64,000 bases of DNA from Tubiluchus corallicola (Eukaryota > Priapulida > Priapulimorpha > Priapulimorphida > Tubiluchidae), in assembly GCA_030141605.1 (NCBI GenBank), contig JAQGDQ010000735.1, positions 41,196-105,195 on the forward strand, in the 5' to 3' direction. Each line of letters starts with the position of its first letter. Position 1 is the stretch's first letter. The translations under genes were made by a program, and so were the position numbers. The notes under the pieces are model-generated. The model saw only the letters and a program-made list of their open reading frames with translations. It was not told the DNA's origin and did no database searches. Positions 40,549 through 53,934 of this stretch are shown here, one piece after another.

Positions 40549-42867
40549 AGAGTGAGAGCAAATGTAGTCGACTTACTCTTGCAAATAATTTAGTTGCGTA
40601 ATGTTTTAGCTTTACAATTTTGCCCAATCATGATCAGATATATATAACTGTTACCATGATAGATGTTGACTTTGCAAACAAGAATGTATTATCTTGAGTA
40701 GGTATTTATGACTTCAATTGCTTCATTTGCATTTTTTGATATTGATGTTTTTCTTTTATGATGATTCATGATGTTATTTTTTTATATAAAATTGTTAACT
40801 GCATGACTGCATATAAATGGTCATCAGCAGTCATTGCTTTTTGCAGTTTCCCGTTATGCGTAATATTCATTGACAAGAATTGTTTTATTTATTTAAGTCC
40901 GCAGAATTCCGCTATGAACAAATAAGTATTCCGTATGTCACCAAAACACAACATTTTTTCGTTCTTTTTTTAAGTTCATCGACAATGACGGTTTGTGACC
41001 ATATGGCTCTTTGTCCGCACCTCCTTACATTATTTGCTCGCTTTTCTAAATTTTAAACCAGTTTTGAATTTAATAAAAAAGGAGTGCGCTATTTCGGCAG
41101 CTGAAAATTTGCCGCCTCGTGCATTAAGTTTGCTTTTCACTTTGTTGAATTTAAATTTAAACGTTTTGAGAAGGGTAGTTGATGACCGTGCGTGCAGGTG
41201 TTTTTATTTGATAAAATCGAACTCTGTAAAGGCGAGGATCACCTGTTTTTGTGCTTCTTGCTCAGAAAGCAACTAGAATCACCCAATAAACCGTCTATCT
41301 GACTTGATTTATAGATTTTGGTTTCCGCCTGATGTAACCGCAAGACCATGAGATTTGTAAGATGCGTAACTCGTATTTTTACACATGGGCTGTGAAGTTT
41401 TTTAAGACGTACTGTATTGTTGGTACTGATACAGTTTTATAGCATGTACGTAATTCTCGTTCTATGGTATAATCTACAGTTTGACTATATGCGTTTTTAT
41501 AACCAATTTTCACCAGTGCCACCAGACTTAAAGAAAAACCTGCAAAATTTAATGCGCGTCTTGCAATGATTCATACAACAATTATAAGTTCTTTATACGC
41601 AGTAATAATTGTATTATTACAGCTGACCAATCAGTGTACAAAATGAGCTATTGTATGTCACACAATCTGAAATTTCGATAAAAACCAATTTCGGTAAAAT
41701 CTCCACTAGGTATAAGAGACCTTCCGGGCAGAAACATTTCAAAAGAATCACTTCATAATAAAATAAAGCTTAAAACCTACGCCAGAAACATAAACAGGAT
41801 TGAGCAAAATTTTAACTTTTACTACGAAATGACATTAACGGCCATTATGTCGATAACTTACTGCCATGCGTTATAACAACAAACGAGTTAAGGACTATTC
41901 ACACTGAAGCACTCGTTTAAAAGTGCCAAATGTATATATATTTCAAAGTAAGACTACGCAATCCTCGGTGTAACTTTGCATACATACGTAATTAATGCGT
42001 CATACATAGTAAGTGATTATTCCTAAATTGTATACAAGATATTATTACTAAGATAATAATTTGCACATACATGCTTTTATCTATTTTACAAAAATTCTGA
42101 AGTCTATTGAATAAGGCAGACACTCCAAATATGTTGCTAAGAAACGTATGTAGGATTATTTGAGCAATATGCCACGTTTTGTTTGCCAAAAAAAATCAAC
42201 GATAAATCTTCATTGCTTTATTAGTTTATTCAATACGCTAAGAATGAACATCTCATTCATTGTTAGTTAAAGCAGTGAAACAATTTACCTAGAAAAGGTA
42301 TCATATAACGGCAGTATTGCTTTTTAAATTTAAGTTACAAAGGAAAAAAGCATTTTCTGTTCTAATTTTATGTGTCATTCCTTATATAATCAGTGCTTTT
42401 AATCATAGTCCCCTTTTAGCTAAATGTTTTCATGGTGATTGTTTATTTTATTACTGTTTTTTTGTAAAAATTTGGAGATACTTGTAGTAATGGCTGCTTT
42501 AAGTAAATTTTATAGTTTTGACGAAAAATAGTTTGCATTATTCACACAGCAACGTAAAAATCCACACAAAATATTGAAAACCCAGAAAACTTGATCTATT
42601 ATGAGGCAGTCGAGTTGTCGTCAGGAATTCTCCACACACAAGGGCGTAAAAGCTTTTATTGTAGTGAAAATGTGATTACACGCTATAGAAGTCAGAATGC
42701 TAGAAAATTGCTTAAGCAGCGAAAATTGTCCAAATTTCTCTTAGTAGCGCCTATAATAACTTAAGATTAATGACGTTGAAATTATTGTGAGGTTATGCAG
42801 AGCATACGTACCATTATGAACGACAGCTTGCTATATTGTAGTGAAACGTGCAAAAATGCCAAGGTAA
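40549..42867. other. intergenic, AT-rich
   Basis: I see no gene or repeat that I can support. Open frames such as 40995-41276 are isolated and lack splice or family evidence. Confidence 0.45.
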
Positions 42868-43066
42868 ATGCTGCTACAGCTGCTGCTGCTGCCGCTTCCG
42901 CCGCCACTGCTGCTGCTGCTGTTACTGTTGCTGACGATGACGATGGTAATAATGGTGATGATAAAGATGATGGTGATAATGATGATGATGATGATGATGA
43001 CGACGACGACGACGACGATGATGATGATGATGATGACGATGATGATGATGATGATGGTAGTGGTGG
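42868..43066 (+). repeat. compound (GCT)n / (GAT)n microsatellite
   Basis: Imperfect GCT/GCC repeats (about 42873-42927) merge into GAT/GAC repeats (about 42936-43066). Frames on both strands stay open through it as poly-Ala, poly-Asp, poly-Met or poly-Ser, so the open frames there are not genes. Confidence 0.93.
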
Positions 43067-45608
43067 TGGCAAAAGCAAAAAATCTACAGCTATGACATGG
43101 TTTTCATCTAAAGTCGTCTTTAATGCTTAGAGTTTGAGTCATTAGAACTTTATAGAAAAATAATTTATAAATGTATCAATGAAATAATTTTATCATAGTC
43201 TCAGTATAAAGCCGGTTTGATTAGTTTTCATGCAGTAAATTTCAAGGTTGGCAAAATGACATCTTTATGGCTTTGTAACATGGCAGTCAATGATTATATC
43301 ATTACAGTAGACCTGAATGCATGCGAGTATCGCAATTCCTCAATATTTACACAAATTGCGTGAAAGTTCTATTGGCTGTAATTTACCCGGTATTTGTCGA
43401 AAACCGTGGTCATTATAGCACCTTTAAATTTTTTCACAAAAAGCGTATAATCTGTGTGCTCGCCGGCTGTCGTAAATTTCACAGGTGATTACCGAGTTTT
43501 TCATAATAAAACGCGTTATTTTGGGTGTAATTTGGCCAATATTGTAAAGCGGATATAGGGAGGTCCATACAATGGCGCAGTTTCGCATTCATACAATCAG
43601 TCGTGTAAGAGCTTATCGTAGGGCGGTATGACTGCTTGCGTGTCATTTACAGCAATAAAAATTTTAATTTTACGTCAACGAAGTTCTAATTTCTCTTTGT
43701 ATAAACTCTTTCACACATTTGGGAGAGCATGATTATGCATAAGCACGTCACGTGATGTTCTTAGGTTCGGGTAGAATGACGGAATTTAGCTCAAATTTTT
43801 TTGGTCGCCCTTTCTCTGACGGAATAACTTTTTCTCAAGTCAAGGGAACTTTTCCCGGCGATGCAAAAATGAGCAACTATTTTACATCACGAATTATGGA
43901 GGCAAACTGTGATGCACGATGTAAAAATTTGACGTAAAAACAGAAAATTTACAAATAGATGAACATACTACATCAATGTCGTATAATTTTATAAATTACA
44001 TGACCTTGACTTGGTGTAACAGTTAAGTACCTAGACATATAACCTCATATAAATGTTGATGATAATAGTACAGCGTATAAGAACAGGACGATTATGGAAG
44101 AAGTAAAACAACTTTAAACCCAGTTAATTGATTTAAGTCGTTGCGCTATTAAGACACAGTTACGGATCGGGTAAACAGAGAGTTATAAACCTGCAAACGA
44201 GAAATCGCAATTTCTGTAAAGAAAATGTTAATTACTTGACAAATGACTTAAAACGGTAATAATACTATAAGCTTTTGTTAACGTAAAATTGCACCACAAG
44301 AGCCAGTTTAGCAAATATCTAAATAATGCTATTTGGCCACAAAAACAACCAACCGTTTTACCAATATGGGTCGTTGAAATTCGACCGAGCAGAAAACGGC
44401 AATTTTGTCGCAAAGGCGCCTGTTTTCCATAACCAGGCATCCCGGCTGGCGTAAGTCAAAACCTACGCCTAAGTATAAAGAATGGGTTAAAGCAGTGAAT
44501 GTTGACAAGGCAACTGTCAAATTTGGTGAACAAAAAGAGTTAAAATGATTGAAATAGAACGCGGCCATTCTCAAGGAGTTTGAACAAACACTGCCGATTC
44601 TTTTTCCATTTAGTCAGAAAACGGAAAATCTTTACATAAAAATGTCCTGTTATTAATACCCAATTATTGTTATTTATTAATTCGTGCAAAACAGCTTTCG
44701 CCTTTTGGCAGCTGCACGGGGGGATATAATACTTTTTCCAGCAAAGCGTCGATCTGCACCAGGCACTACAAGCTTAACGTCTGCGGCATAATTATTATTA
44801 AAAAAACTAAAGAAAGAGGGTTTGGAATAAACCATACTTGTCTTTATACTTATGAAAAGATAAATGCAGTGAACGCAATGTGCCAAATTTCATTTTAACG
44901 ACCTTTTAACGGATTAATTATAACTAATTGTGGATAAAATACAGCTACACCTATGGGGAGAACTGACGTCCACTGATAGGTTGAAACATATACCTCGTTA
45001 TCTCCGCGATTACAATCGACCAATGACACCTTTAACTACAATTTGCATATTGTGTTTGTATTATTGTGTGTATAAAAAAGTTGAAACAAAAATTATTGCT
45101 TGATTAAATTTACAAAAAGTTCACAATAATTGCGTTGGTACGAGCAGATAAGTTAAGATTTGTTAGAATTTGGTACAAAATACAACAAACGCGAATTCTA
45201 GAACTCATGATCAGTTATTTTAGTGCATTTTGCAGAAAACATTGCTTGAAAGGTTAACCATAATTATTTCGTTTGCAAGTTATCGATGATTCTGACTCAG
45301 TTGTGAAAAAAAATTGGGATAAACTTGTATTGACCGTTAAAGCAAACTAATACAAAGTTGAAAGGAAGAAAAGAAATTTTATAGCGTCTACTTTTCTGAA
45401 ATGTTCTACAAGAAACTTGTCGTTGGCGATCATTTAGTAAACAAGCCGTTTCTTTTTCAAGGAAGACAAGGAATTCAAAAACCCTCGTGACAAACCCGTG
45501 AACAGTGGGGGTTAGCACATACGAGCGCTCTTTCAATAGGCGCCTTTTGTGTAGTTTATAACAAATTTCACTAAAGGTGAAAGTTTACTAAAATTCATAA
45601 AGTTTAAA
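43067..45608. other. intergenic with scattered GC-richer patches
   Basis: No supported gene. TCACGTGA occurs at 43748-43755 and AAAGAGTTAA at 44534-44543. A locally GC-richer patch at 44330-44460 carries CCAAT (ACCAATATGG) but no coding evidence. Confidence 0.4.
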
Positions 45609-45670
45609 ATGTCTAAAACCGGTTACAACGGCGTGGAGAGCGCGCAGCTGCCCAAATTGGGCGAGTCCAG
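45609..45670 (+). CDS. candidate first coding exon, unknown gene
   Basis: An ATG at 45609 in context AAAATGTCT opens a short GC-rich frame encoding MSKTGYNGVESAQLPKLGES. It runs into CCAG followed by GTAATG at 45671, a plausible donor, leaving phase 2. The codon make-up (GGC, GTG, GAG, GCG, CAG, CTG) differs strongly from the AT-rich surroundings, as expected of coding sequence. No matching downstream exon was found, and the frame does not join the ORF at 46020. I do not recognise the protein. Confidence 0.3.
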
Positions 45671-45854
45671 GTAATGTGACTGTCCAACCAAAATCAACAA
45701 ACGTGGCAAAATGACATCAGTTTTGATTGAAAAATGAGCAGTTTTCTAATATGCAGTTAATTTGAGAATACATGGCAAACAAGCTTTTACACTGTCTTAA
45801 CGTAATATCGTAGTAATTGAACACTGAAAGGGAACATTGCGTCCGCCTCCATGT

Positions 45855-45892
45855 TATCAATCACGTGATCACCTGCCCCATGACAACGCCTG
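45855..45892. promoter_or_regulatory. promoter-like motif cluster (CCAAT-like, E-box, CATGACAACGCC)
   Basis: CAATCACGTGATCACC combines an inverted or partial CCAAT motif with the E-box palindrome TCACGTGA (45861-45868), followed by CATGACAACGCC at 45879-45890. The latter 12-mer and a preceding CAATCAC also occur in the island at 15925-16010. It is located about 130 bp upstream of the ORF at 46020. Confidence 0.35.
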
Positions 45893-46019
45893 GTGAGATT
45901 TTCCTTAAAATTTAGACTCCGTCTGAAACTTTTTTAATGACCGCGCTAAGTTTAATAGATTCCATTGTTAACTCTTTCAAAAGCAGACGTTTCAATAAAT
46001 ATTCTGCCATCGATTAGCC

Positions 46020-46130
46020 ATGGCAGGACCATATTCAAAGGCTGAGGTTTACCTACAAAAACGGACAGCCAACAAATTCAACAAGCAAGGAAAACGTATT
46101 AAGAGAATAATTATGATTACGAGTGTTTAA
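46020..46130 (+). CDS. short hypothetical ORF, candidate first exon
   Basis: The ATG at 46020 has a good start context (TTAGCCATGG). It encodes 36 residues, the first 26 or so charged and protein-like (MAGPYSKAEVYLQKRTANKF, then NKQGKR). The frame may be left through a weak donor GTATTA at about 46095; otherwise it stops at 46128-46130. No further exon recognised. It lies between the motif clusters at 45855 and 46309. Confidence 0.25.
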   Translation: MAGPYSKAEVYLQKRTANKFNKQGKRIKRIIMITSV

Positions 46131-46308
46131 TCTAATGCTGTAAAACATTAAAAATTAGATTTTTCGACGACATATAATTTCTTCATATCAAGTGTGAATA
46201 ATGTTAAAAATACACCGTATTTTATACGTTTACGTGACTTCTTTAGCAAAAAGATAAAGAAATCAGACAGCTTTATAGCAATTTTGCAATTGTGACGATG
46301 TAGTTGCG

Positions 46309-46374
46309 TAGCAACGTTCGACGTCATAAACCACAAGCAGACGAAAAGGTAAAGAGTTGAGATTGGTCACGTGA
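46309..46374. promoter_or_regulatory. X-box-like palindrome and E-box with CCAAT
   Basis: GTTGCGTAGCAAC (about 46303-46315) is an imperfect RFX-type inverted repeat. GACGTCA (CRE-like) follows at about 46320, and GATTGGTCACGTGATC (46361-46376) joins an inverted CCAAT box to TCACGTGA. These are classic promoter elements, but no transcript start can be assigned. Confidence 0.3.
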
Positions 46375-47329
46375 TCAATCCATCAGGAAAATGTCGCTGA
46401 CTGACGCATTCATTCAAAATAACAAACAATTTTAGGAGCTTTCTATAATGGGCGATATATTGAAAATTAGTTCACGGTCTACAAGTTTTCTAAATCCCTA
46501 GGATCAGAAATTTATGTGGGCAAAACGTACAGCTTTTACAGTTTCTAAGTGCTAAAATAGCCCAAAGATAGTGAAGCATCAGCAGTGGCTTAAACTCAGA
46601 AGCGTGCATTTTGACCACGCCAGTCTAATTACCCTCAGTTCAGTAGTAATTTTTAAAATTTTTATTTGATTTCTTGATTAGATTTACGAGCAAGTTCACT
46701 AGCGCGACCAGCTGGGTCAGACTCAGTATAAACTTGAGTTTCTCAAGGCATTACTTTTGAGTCCATCTGAGTTTTAATAACGTGGTGATGGAGATTCACG
46801 GCAGTGCTGATGCTGTTGTCGGTAATGCTCGTGATAGCGCTAACGGTGATGGGATAGTTGGTTAAACAATACAGACAAATATGCTAGTCTATTACACGCA
46901 TAGCAATAAGTTTGGAGCTTTTTTCTACTATTACTATATAGCTTAATAGTTTGAATGTTTTACAGTCATTACACTCTGCATGCAGGGCCTTCCTATTGTG
47001 GTAAGACTTGACTGAAAATAGCTCACTGTTCTCTGAAACACTGACCGGCAGAATGTGTTTGTTTATTGAACCACAATTACAAACATTACATTACATTACA
47101 AACAAATAAACAAACAAACAAACAAGACACATTTAACTAATAGTGAATGAAATGTTTACTAGAGACAAAGGAATTTGTGGCTCGAGGGTACTGAACAAAT
47201 TACAAATAACAATTAATTCATACAAATAGTTATCACAACAATGTTACATAAAGTAGTATTAATAACTGTTTACAAATTGCATCTAGATTTTATTTAGACA
47301 ATAACTGTCTTTTATCTACTTTCTAGCGT

Positions 47330-47412
47330 AACTGTGTTTTAGCTGCACTACATTGTGTTTTAACGTAGCAGACAATGTGTTTTAGTTACGCTACAGTGCG
47401 TTTGTTTTAGCT
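47330..47412 (+). repeat. short imperfect tandem repeat (GTGTTTTAG core)
   Basis: Four copies of a roughly 20-bp unit containing TGTGTTTTA or TTTGTTTTA, each followed by a variant of GCTAC or ACGTAGC. It directly precedes the 5S-like fragment and could belong to the same element. Confidence 0.45.
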
Positions 47413-47454
47413 ATGTTCGGATATGCATATGTCTGCCCTCAAAAAAGACAATAT

Positions 47455-47540
47455 GGGTTATGAAACCACCCAAATGCAGGGTTCCTAGCGATCGCCCATC
47501 CATATACTGACCTAGTATAGCATGCCCAACTTAATAAGCA
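47455..47540 (-). pseudogene. 5S rRNA-derived fragment
   Basis: On the minus strand GGTCAGTATATGGATGGG, then CGATCGCTAGGAACCC, follows the 3' half of animal 5S rRNA (GGTTAGTACTTGGATGGG, then GACCGCCTGGGAA). Upstream on that strand, TTATTAAGTTGGGCATGC matches the GAAGTTAAGC..GGGC region loosely. It is too diverged to be functional. It may be a lone 5S pseudogene or the head of a 5S-derived (SINE3-type) retroposon. Confidence 0.6.
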
Positions 47541-49996
47541 CAAACCGTGACATCTCAATTGTGTGCCTACTAACTTTTTATAATGCTAATCTATCGCATT
47601 TGATCTTAACACAGTTTTTATTACAGTGTTCTTAAATCTACATTAGCGGACAGCAGTGGGAAGTTATATAAAGTATTTCCAAATACACTGCGCCGAGTTC
47701 ACGTGAAATTCTTTCTCAATCTCACGTCCTTGAGACGTTGAAATCTTTCAAGCCAAGATGTTTTTGCAAGAAAAGAGTTAAAAAGTCTGACAGAGCGGAT
47801 GCGAAAACAGTTTTTTCTGGGCCTGTTAAATTCAATCCATTTCTCGAATTTCTCCCAAAAGGGCAAAGCGCGGGGCATGTGAACTTATTCAGCACTCTAT
47901 CACAGCCGGCGGCCTTTACTCGCTTGAAAAATTTTTTAACGACCGACGCTGGTAGACTGAAAGGGTTATCTGTTGTCTCTGTTATTCATAATGGCGGTGG
48001 ATCCATGTACGTGGTTTTAAAATATCAAATTTTAAATTAGTTAAGCGAGGATCAAGAAATAATGCAATTTTCACCTAGCGACCTAGGTGACTTTACTTAT
48101 CAAATAAAGTGCAATTGCGTACTTAAAACAAAAAAAACTTTTTTTAGGAAAATGAAAAAGCACATTTCGCGACATTGTATACCACTGCTATAGTTTTAAA
48201 TTTAATAAGGTACGTACAGCTAGTGAAGTTGTGCCAGCTTTATTGATAGTTACATGATATGTAAATTTTGCAGAGTTTTTCTTTAATACCCAAAAAACTT
48301 AGTTAAATTGGCAATTTTGTACAAAAATATATATAAATAAATATTTGACTAATTTTATAAGTTAGTGTCACTTTTAACACTATAACAAAACTTTGATTCA
48401 AGGTAGAGCTTAATCTAAATTTAAACTTACAATTACACGCAAGCTGAACAAATTTATGAAAATACAAATTGACTTTGGAAGATTCCCAACTTTAACTTAA
48501 GTTTAAAAGTATAACTTAGCTCATAATAAAATCTCAAATCCCTACTCTGTATTCAAAAATCGTTCAACAAATACGCACCCTACAATTCAATTGATGAAAA
48601 AAGACTTTGTAGGATGATTACTTTTATTAACAGTATTTAATTTTTAGGAACTGGTCCTTACATGTCAAACTACCTAAACATTTTGCACGACACGTTTCGA
48701 ATTAAAATTGTACAAGCAATTGGCAAAATTGGCAAAATTATTTGTTTTTCTTGCTCATAAGGAACCGGAAATGTCTTCATTATTGGTAGTGGTTAGATAA
48801 CGCAACAGGTGGATTGTGAGGTGGATACAGGTGTATAGCACCGTTTAAAAATTCTCTTTTTCTACCAAATCACCAAAAAAGCCACAAAAGACACCCGCCA
48901 CTCCATTTACAAGATGTTACAGTTTCTACGCTTGTTAAGTTTGTCGTATTTGGAAGTAATATGTATTATCCCACAAACGCCAAACATGGTAGCTAGTAAG
49001 TTTCTTTACCTTTAATATGAAGATCTGTGAGCGTGTGACGAAACATATTTAGCTACTTCAAATATAATTTTCAATTAGATTTTTTTCAAGAAAATAATTG
49101 AAAGCATTTAAAATTAAAAGTTATAAATTTGAACTATGTGATACTAAGGGAATGATGCTTCTTCCGGTAGTAAAGAGTTAGCAGTGATTGCAAGGGAAGC
49201 AACGAAGCGAGTGATAAGCTTACACTCGATTGCTAATCCATCGCTTCGATGATTTTACTGAATTGTGCGAAATCACTGGAAAAAGGGACTAAAAGTCAAA
49301 ATACGCCCGAGGCAGCGAGAAAAAGGGTTAAAATGGACCAGTTTCGCCGTCTGAGCCCGGCAGCAGACAGAGAGTAATGAGTTAAGAACTCGTGGAATGG
49401 AAAAACACGGATATTACAACAAAAACACGACTTTTCCCACAGTCGCCCGTCCATTTATGGGCAAAGATCGAGTAAGATTCCACAGATTTGCACAACATTC
49501 AAGATAGGGTGGCAGACTCATGCTGTGGGCGCCAGCGGAATTCAAAACAGAATAATTTAGAACGCCTCAAAATGATCTATTGCCAGATAATCAATCAGAG
49601 CTAATTAGCAGGTAGTATATGTTTGCAAGACGTCTAGAGTAACTTATTCAACACGTTTCTCGAGCAAGTCCATGTATCGTGTTTTCAAGTCACCGTGTTT
49701 TTAAGTAAACAACGTTTCTCTAATAAGAAAGTTTATCGTGCGAGTCACAAAGGCACGAAACGTATTTTTGAAGTAATAGACCGAGACAGGTTTCACTTTA
49801 CATAGATGCTGATACAATGACGAATTAGCGTGCGAATTAGCAAAATGATCAATTTAATAAAAAAAATTAGAATGATTCATAAAATGAACCAAAACCAACT
49901 GTTTGCAAGACATTAAGTTTTTTCAGTAGAGTTTTCTAAGAATGTACTTCGTCATCTTCACAGTTTGTTTTAATAATTGTATTAATATTCATCTGC
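47541..49996. other. intergenic with GC-richer patches
   Basis: The 100-codon plus-strand frame at 47738-48040 lies in a GC-richer patch and starts near AAAGAGTTAA (47772). I find no family resemblance or splice signal, so I do not call a gene. Patch 49140-49400 repeats the AAAGAGTTA/AGGGTTAAAA/GAGTTAA theme. CTCATGCTGTGGGCGCC at 49518-49534 is shared with the repeat unit at 58925-58941. Confidence 0.4.
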
Positions 49997-50043
<47 letters not shown>

Positions 50044-50092
50044 GCGACAACAACAACAACAACAACAATAATAATAATAGTAATAGTAATAA
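49997..50092 (+). repeat. (ACA)n microsatellite grading into (AAT)n
   Basis: About 25 ACA/AAC units with one GCG interruption, followed by AATAAT and AGTAAT repeats. The frame reading poly-Thr across it is an artefact. Confidence 0.95.
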
Positions 50093-51302
50093 TTCCAATT
50101 AGCTGTGCAGCATCCATAAACTGGTTTACAATTGCATTTTACTGGAACGGTCTATGTATCAATTCAAAATTTAAAAACAACTTTCAAAATTTCGGTAAAA
50201 TCTGATTTCTTAAACGCAAATAATTGGAATTAACCGAGTCAGTCTTTACAGTTTAATCTTGGGTCGACCACAAACTTTTTCTCACCTTTGTTTTGTGTCA
50301 GAATTTCAGATTTTGGTAATTAGTATCGCGGATTTCATGGATTTTCATTTTGGGTTAAATAAAGAACTATTGTTAGGCGGACTGTAGTCGCCTCACTTCT
50401 AGAAGATAATGTTTATTCAAGCCAATTGATTTGTTTTTTGCAGTTTTCCCACGATTTAGCAACCATTCCCCCGTAACCCTTGCCACTGCGTTGTATATAT
50501 AACACCCAACCACGATTTACCACAAAGTGAAATATTGTCAAATTGATTTCGAGTTTTTCCACTTTTATGGTATGAAATCGCCCAGCTGGTAAATTGTGTG
50601 AATTTGCGGGCAGATGTAAGAATGTGCACTCACAATGTGCCTCACAGCTTAGACAAAATTACACCCCATATTTAATTTGTAGCAATTTAGCAATAACTTC
50701 AGTAGTGTTAAAGAAAAATTTCAGCACATTATAAAGAAATGTTTGTGAAAAAATAAAGTTAAACTGCTCCAAACTTAGTTTTTTTAAAATGTTCGCCTTA
50801 GGTCAAAACAAAATTCTTAATTCGTAGGACTTGCCCCATCCCTGTAATTACAATGTATAATCGTAGAAAAACATTGCTGCTTTGAGACCAATTAAGATGT
50901 CTGTTAACGCACCAAAGTCTGAAGCAGTATGACACGCTGCTGAAAAAACAGGTTTGCTATGAAATTCAGCACCTATCATAACAAATAAATTACTAGTAAC
51001 GTGAAGCAGATTGTACAATTTGCTAACACACTACAAGCAATTTCAACTAAATTGTTGTAGCCAGTCGTTCCCAACACTGCTCAATGTCGGACAATGTCGG
51101 CGTCACTAAAAGTAAGTTGAACAACAAAGTAGTATATGCGCTGTTTTTTCCCTCTATTTGTTAATAGAACGACGAAAAAACAACGTCTATATATTGTTCT
51201 ATTTTGTAATTTTAGTAAAGCTTGGAGATTATTGTCCGACATTATTAGCCAGTGCGTCTCATCAGCCACATTTCACTATTGGTACTAATATATATATATA
51301 TG

Positions 51303-51660
<358 letters not shown>

Positions 51661-53930
51661 TATACAAAGACGATAAACCTAAATGACTGGTTTAACATCA
51701 CCATACATTTTACATAAGAACCATAAGAACAATACATTTAAAGAAGAAACGAATAAGATCGTAAATAAATGTTGAGCACAACAATAATATAAATGATTAC
51801 TAGTCTGCGTGATGGGTGCTGCTGAACATTTTATAGAAATGGTAGAAAGCTAAAAGAGAAGCAACTATAAGTCATGTACCATAAAGCAAACAAGGAAATA
51901 AAATTCATCAATTCAGATTGCATTTCGCTTCAAAACCCAAAATAATTTCGTTTTAAGGCGGGCAGTGCAAGTGTTTCCTGCCGAAAACTTAGCATTTAAT
52001 CATACAAAACACCTTTTAATTACATAATTTCTAAACTGATTAATTTATTAATTAAATAATTGATTCAAATTTTTTTTGACTATACCGGTTGCAATATAAA
52101 ATTTACTAACACCACACACAGGTTCTGTCTAGGAACAAAAACGCGATAAAAAATAAGATAAAAGTTGTCACTCGTTAGGCCCATGCAGTGCGTTTGGTTC
52201 TGTACTTCCCTGATATACAACGCAGCTAAACAGTTTCACTACAAAAATTCTATTGCAAAAATAAAAAAATCCTACTGAAGACCGAGGTACACTAGTTTAA
52301 TGTATTTTAGCTGATAGAAACGTCTTTCAGAGACCATTAGATTTTTAGAAACTAGTTAAACGCTCTGTTTGTGTTTAAAAGGAAAATCCACCATGCTAAA
52401 GTCGATTTCGCTTTCCAAGAATTGGGCGCTATTTATAGCAAAACGTTTTAATGACTTGCTATAATATTTATGCTCTAGAACGATAAAAATGTTAGTTTTT
52501 AATATTTCGTAAGGTTATTATTTAACACGAAGTATATCCACATCAAACTTATGTTACATGCCGAGGATATACAAACAAAAAATAAAAGTTGAAAAAATCC
52601 ATGTTCGTTTATTAATACTTGAAAATTTTGGTTTATTCTATTTTAAAATTTCCAAAAAACATTAAAGCTGTAAAAATTGGCACAGCAAGATCTGGTCAGT
52701 AAATGGATGTGTGACCGCCTAGACAAGTGTTTCTGGACGACTTCACTTACCCTACTGCCCCATCATTTGTCTCGTTGAATGGTTTGTTTATACATTCGGC
52801 TTAAAGCAATTCAATAATCCATGCATCTATTCATTCATTGCCTTCTTTTAAAGAATTATCCTTGATAAAGGGTTAGATTTTGGTCCTGCTACATCTATTC
52901 ACATTAGCTAGGCTTTGTTGTTGACTACAGGATTCCAGATGACAGAGCGCCGAATCGTGTAATAAAATTAGAAAGCGTCTTGTCGTTGACTGTTTGACTT
53001 CTTAATTAAAAGTCCATAAGTAGTCATAATCTGTAAGTTAGTTCTAATCCATCGACCGAAAATAGATGCCAACATAACCTGCTTTATCATTCAGTGAGCG
53101 CTATTCTGCTATGATCATCACTTACGTAGTTATATTTCTTTTTGTTAAAATTCGCTTTTGTGTCTTCGGTTTCACAAGTTCATCTTCATATTTTTGTTTT
53201 TCCGCATTCGCAATTTAGCAAAACAGTTAAAGTCGAAATATGTTAATTAGTGTAGCCTTTTATATCTCATTTACGATTGTGGTAAAAGATCTAGTGTTTT
53301 CTTGAACAAAGGTTGCGTGTAATAAGGGCATTGATATTTACTTTATTATCTAAAATCCGAAAGAAAATGAAACGGCGTACCCTTTGACATAAAGTCTGGT
53401 TGATACACTCTTATGAAAACTAGAAAATTTAGACTAAAACCGGGTTTTTCAGTCTTTGTTCATGATGGAATCTGTGGGAACGACACGCTATAAACGTGGC
53501 CGTCTTAATTAGACAAAAGAGCTTTGTTATTAAAGCTTGGGGATGCGCCAGCCTTTTGAAGGAGTTTGATCCAAATTTATTAAAACCGCCACAAATAATA
53601 CAGATTAGTGTATTATTCCAGAAGTCAGCGATGAAAGTGGATCTGCCACTTTAAATAAACTGTCGGTAATTATTATTATGTATGAGTAACCGCTGTAATA
53701 ATTAATGTTTGAGAGATTACCTGCAATTTGAGATTGTTGACTCGTGAATAAAATGCAGTTCTTACAAGAAACAAGAAGTTATGCGTAGAATGCTAATACC
53801 GTTTGTCTTTTTAGAATCTCAGATTTCCTAGTCCTAAAATGATCGATCTTTCTTTGACAGTCATCTAAATAATCATCGAAATTAAATTTTCATGAGCATT
53901 GTAAATAGAAAAGTTGGTTTAGCCAGGAGC
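51661..53930. other. intergenic, AT-rich
   Basis: No gene or repeat supported. Part of the minus-strand retroposon body ending at the GATA array may extend into 51661-52000. Confidence 0.45.
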
Positions 53931-53934
53931 ATAT

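Noticed and set aside
42782-43130. Poly-Ser, poly-Asp and poly-Ala ORFs on both strands
   Set aside because: All derive from the compound GCT/GAT microsatellite.
47738-48040. 100-residue ORF as a gene
   Set aside because: GC-richer than its surroundings, but no recognisable domain, no splice signals and no conservation evidence.
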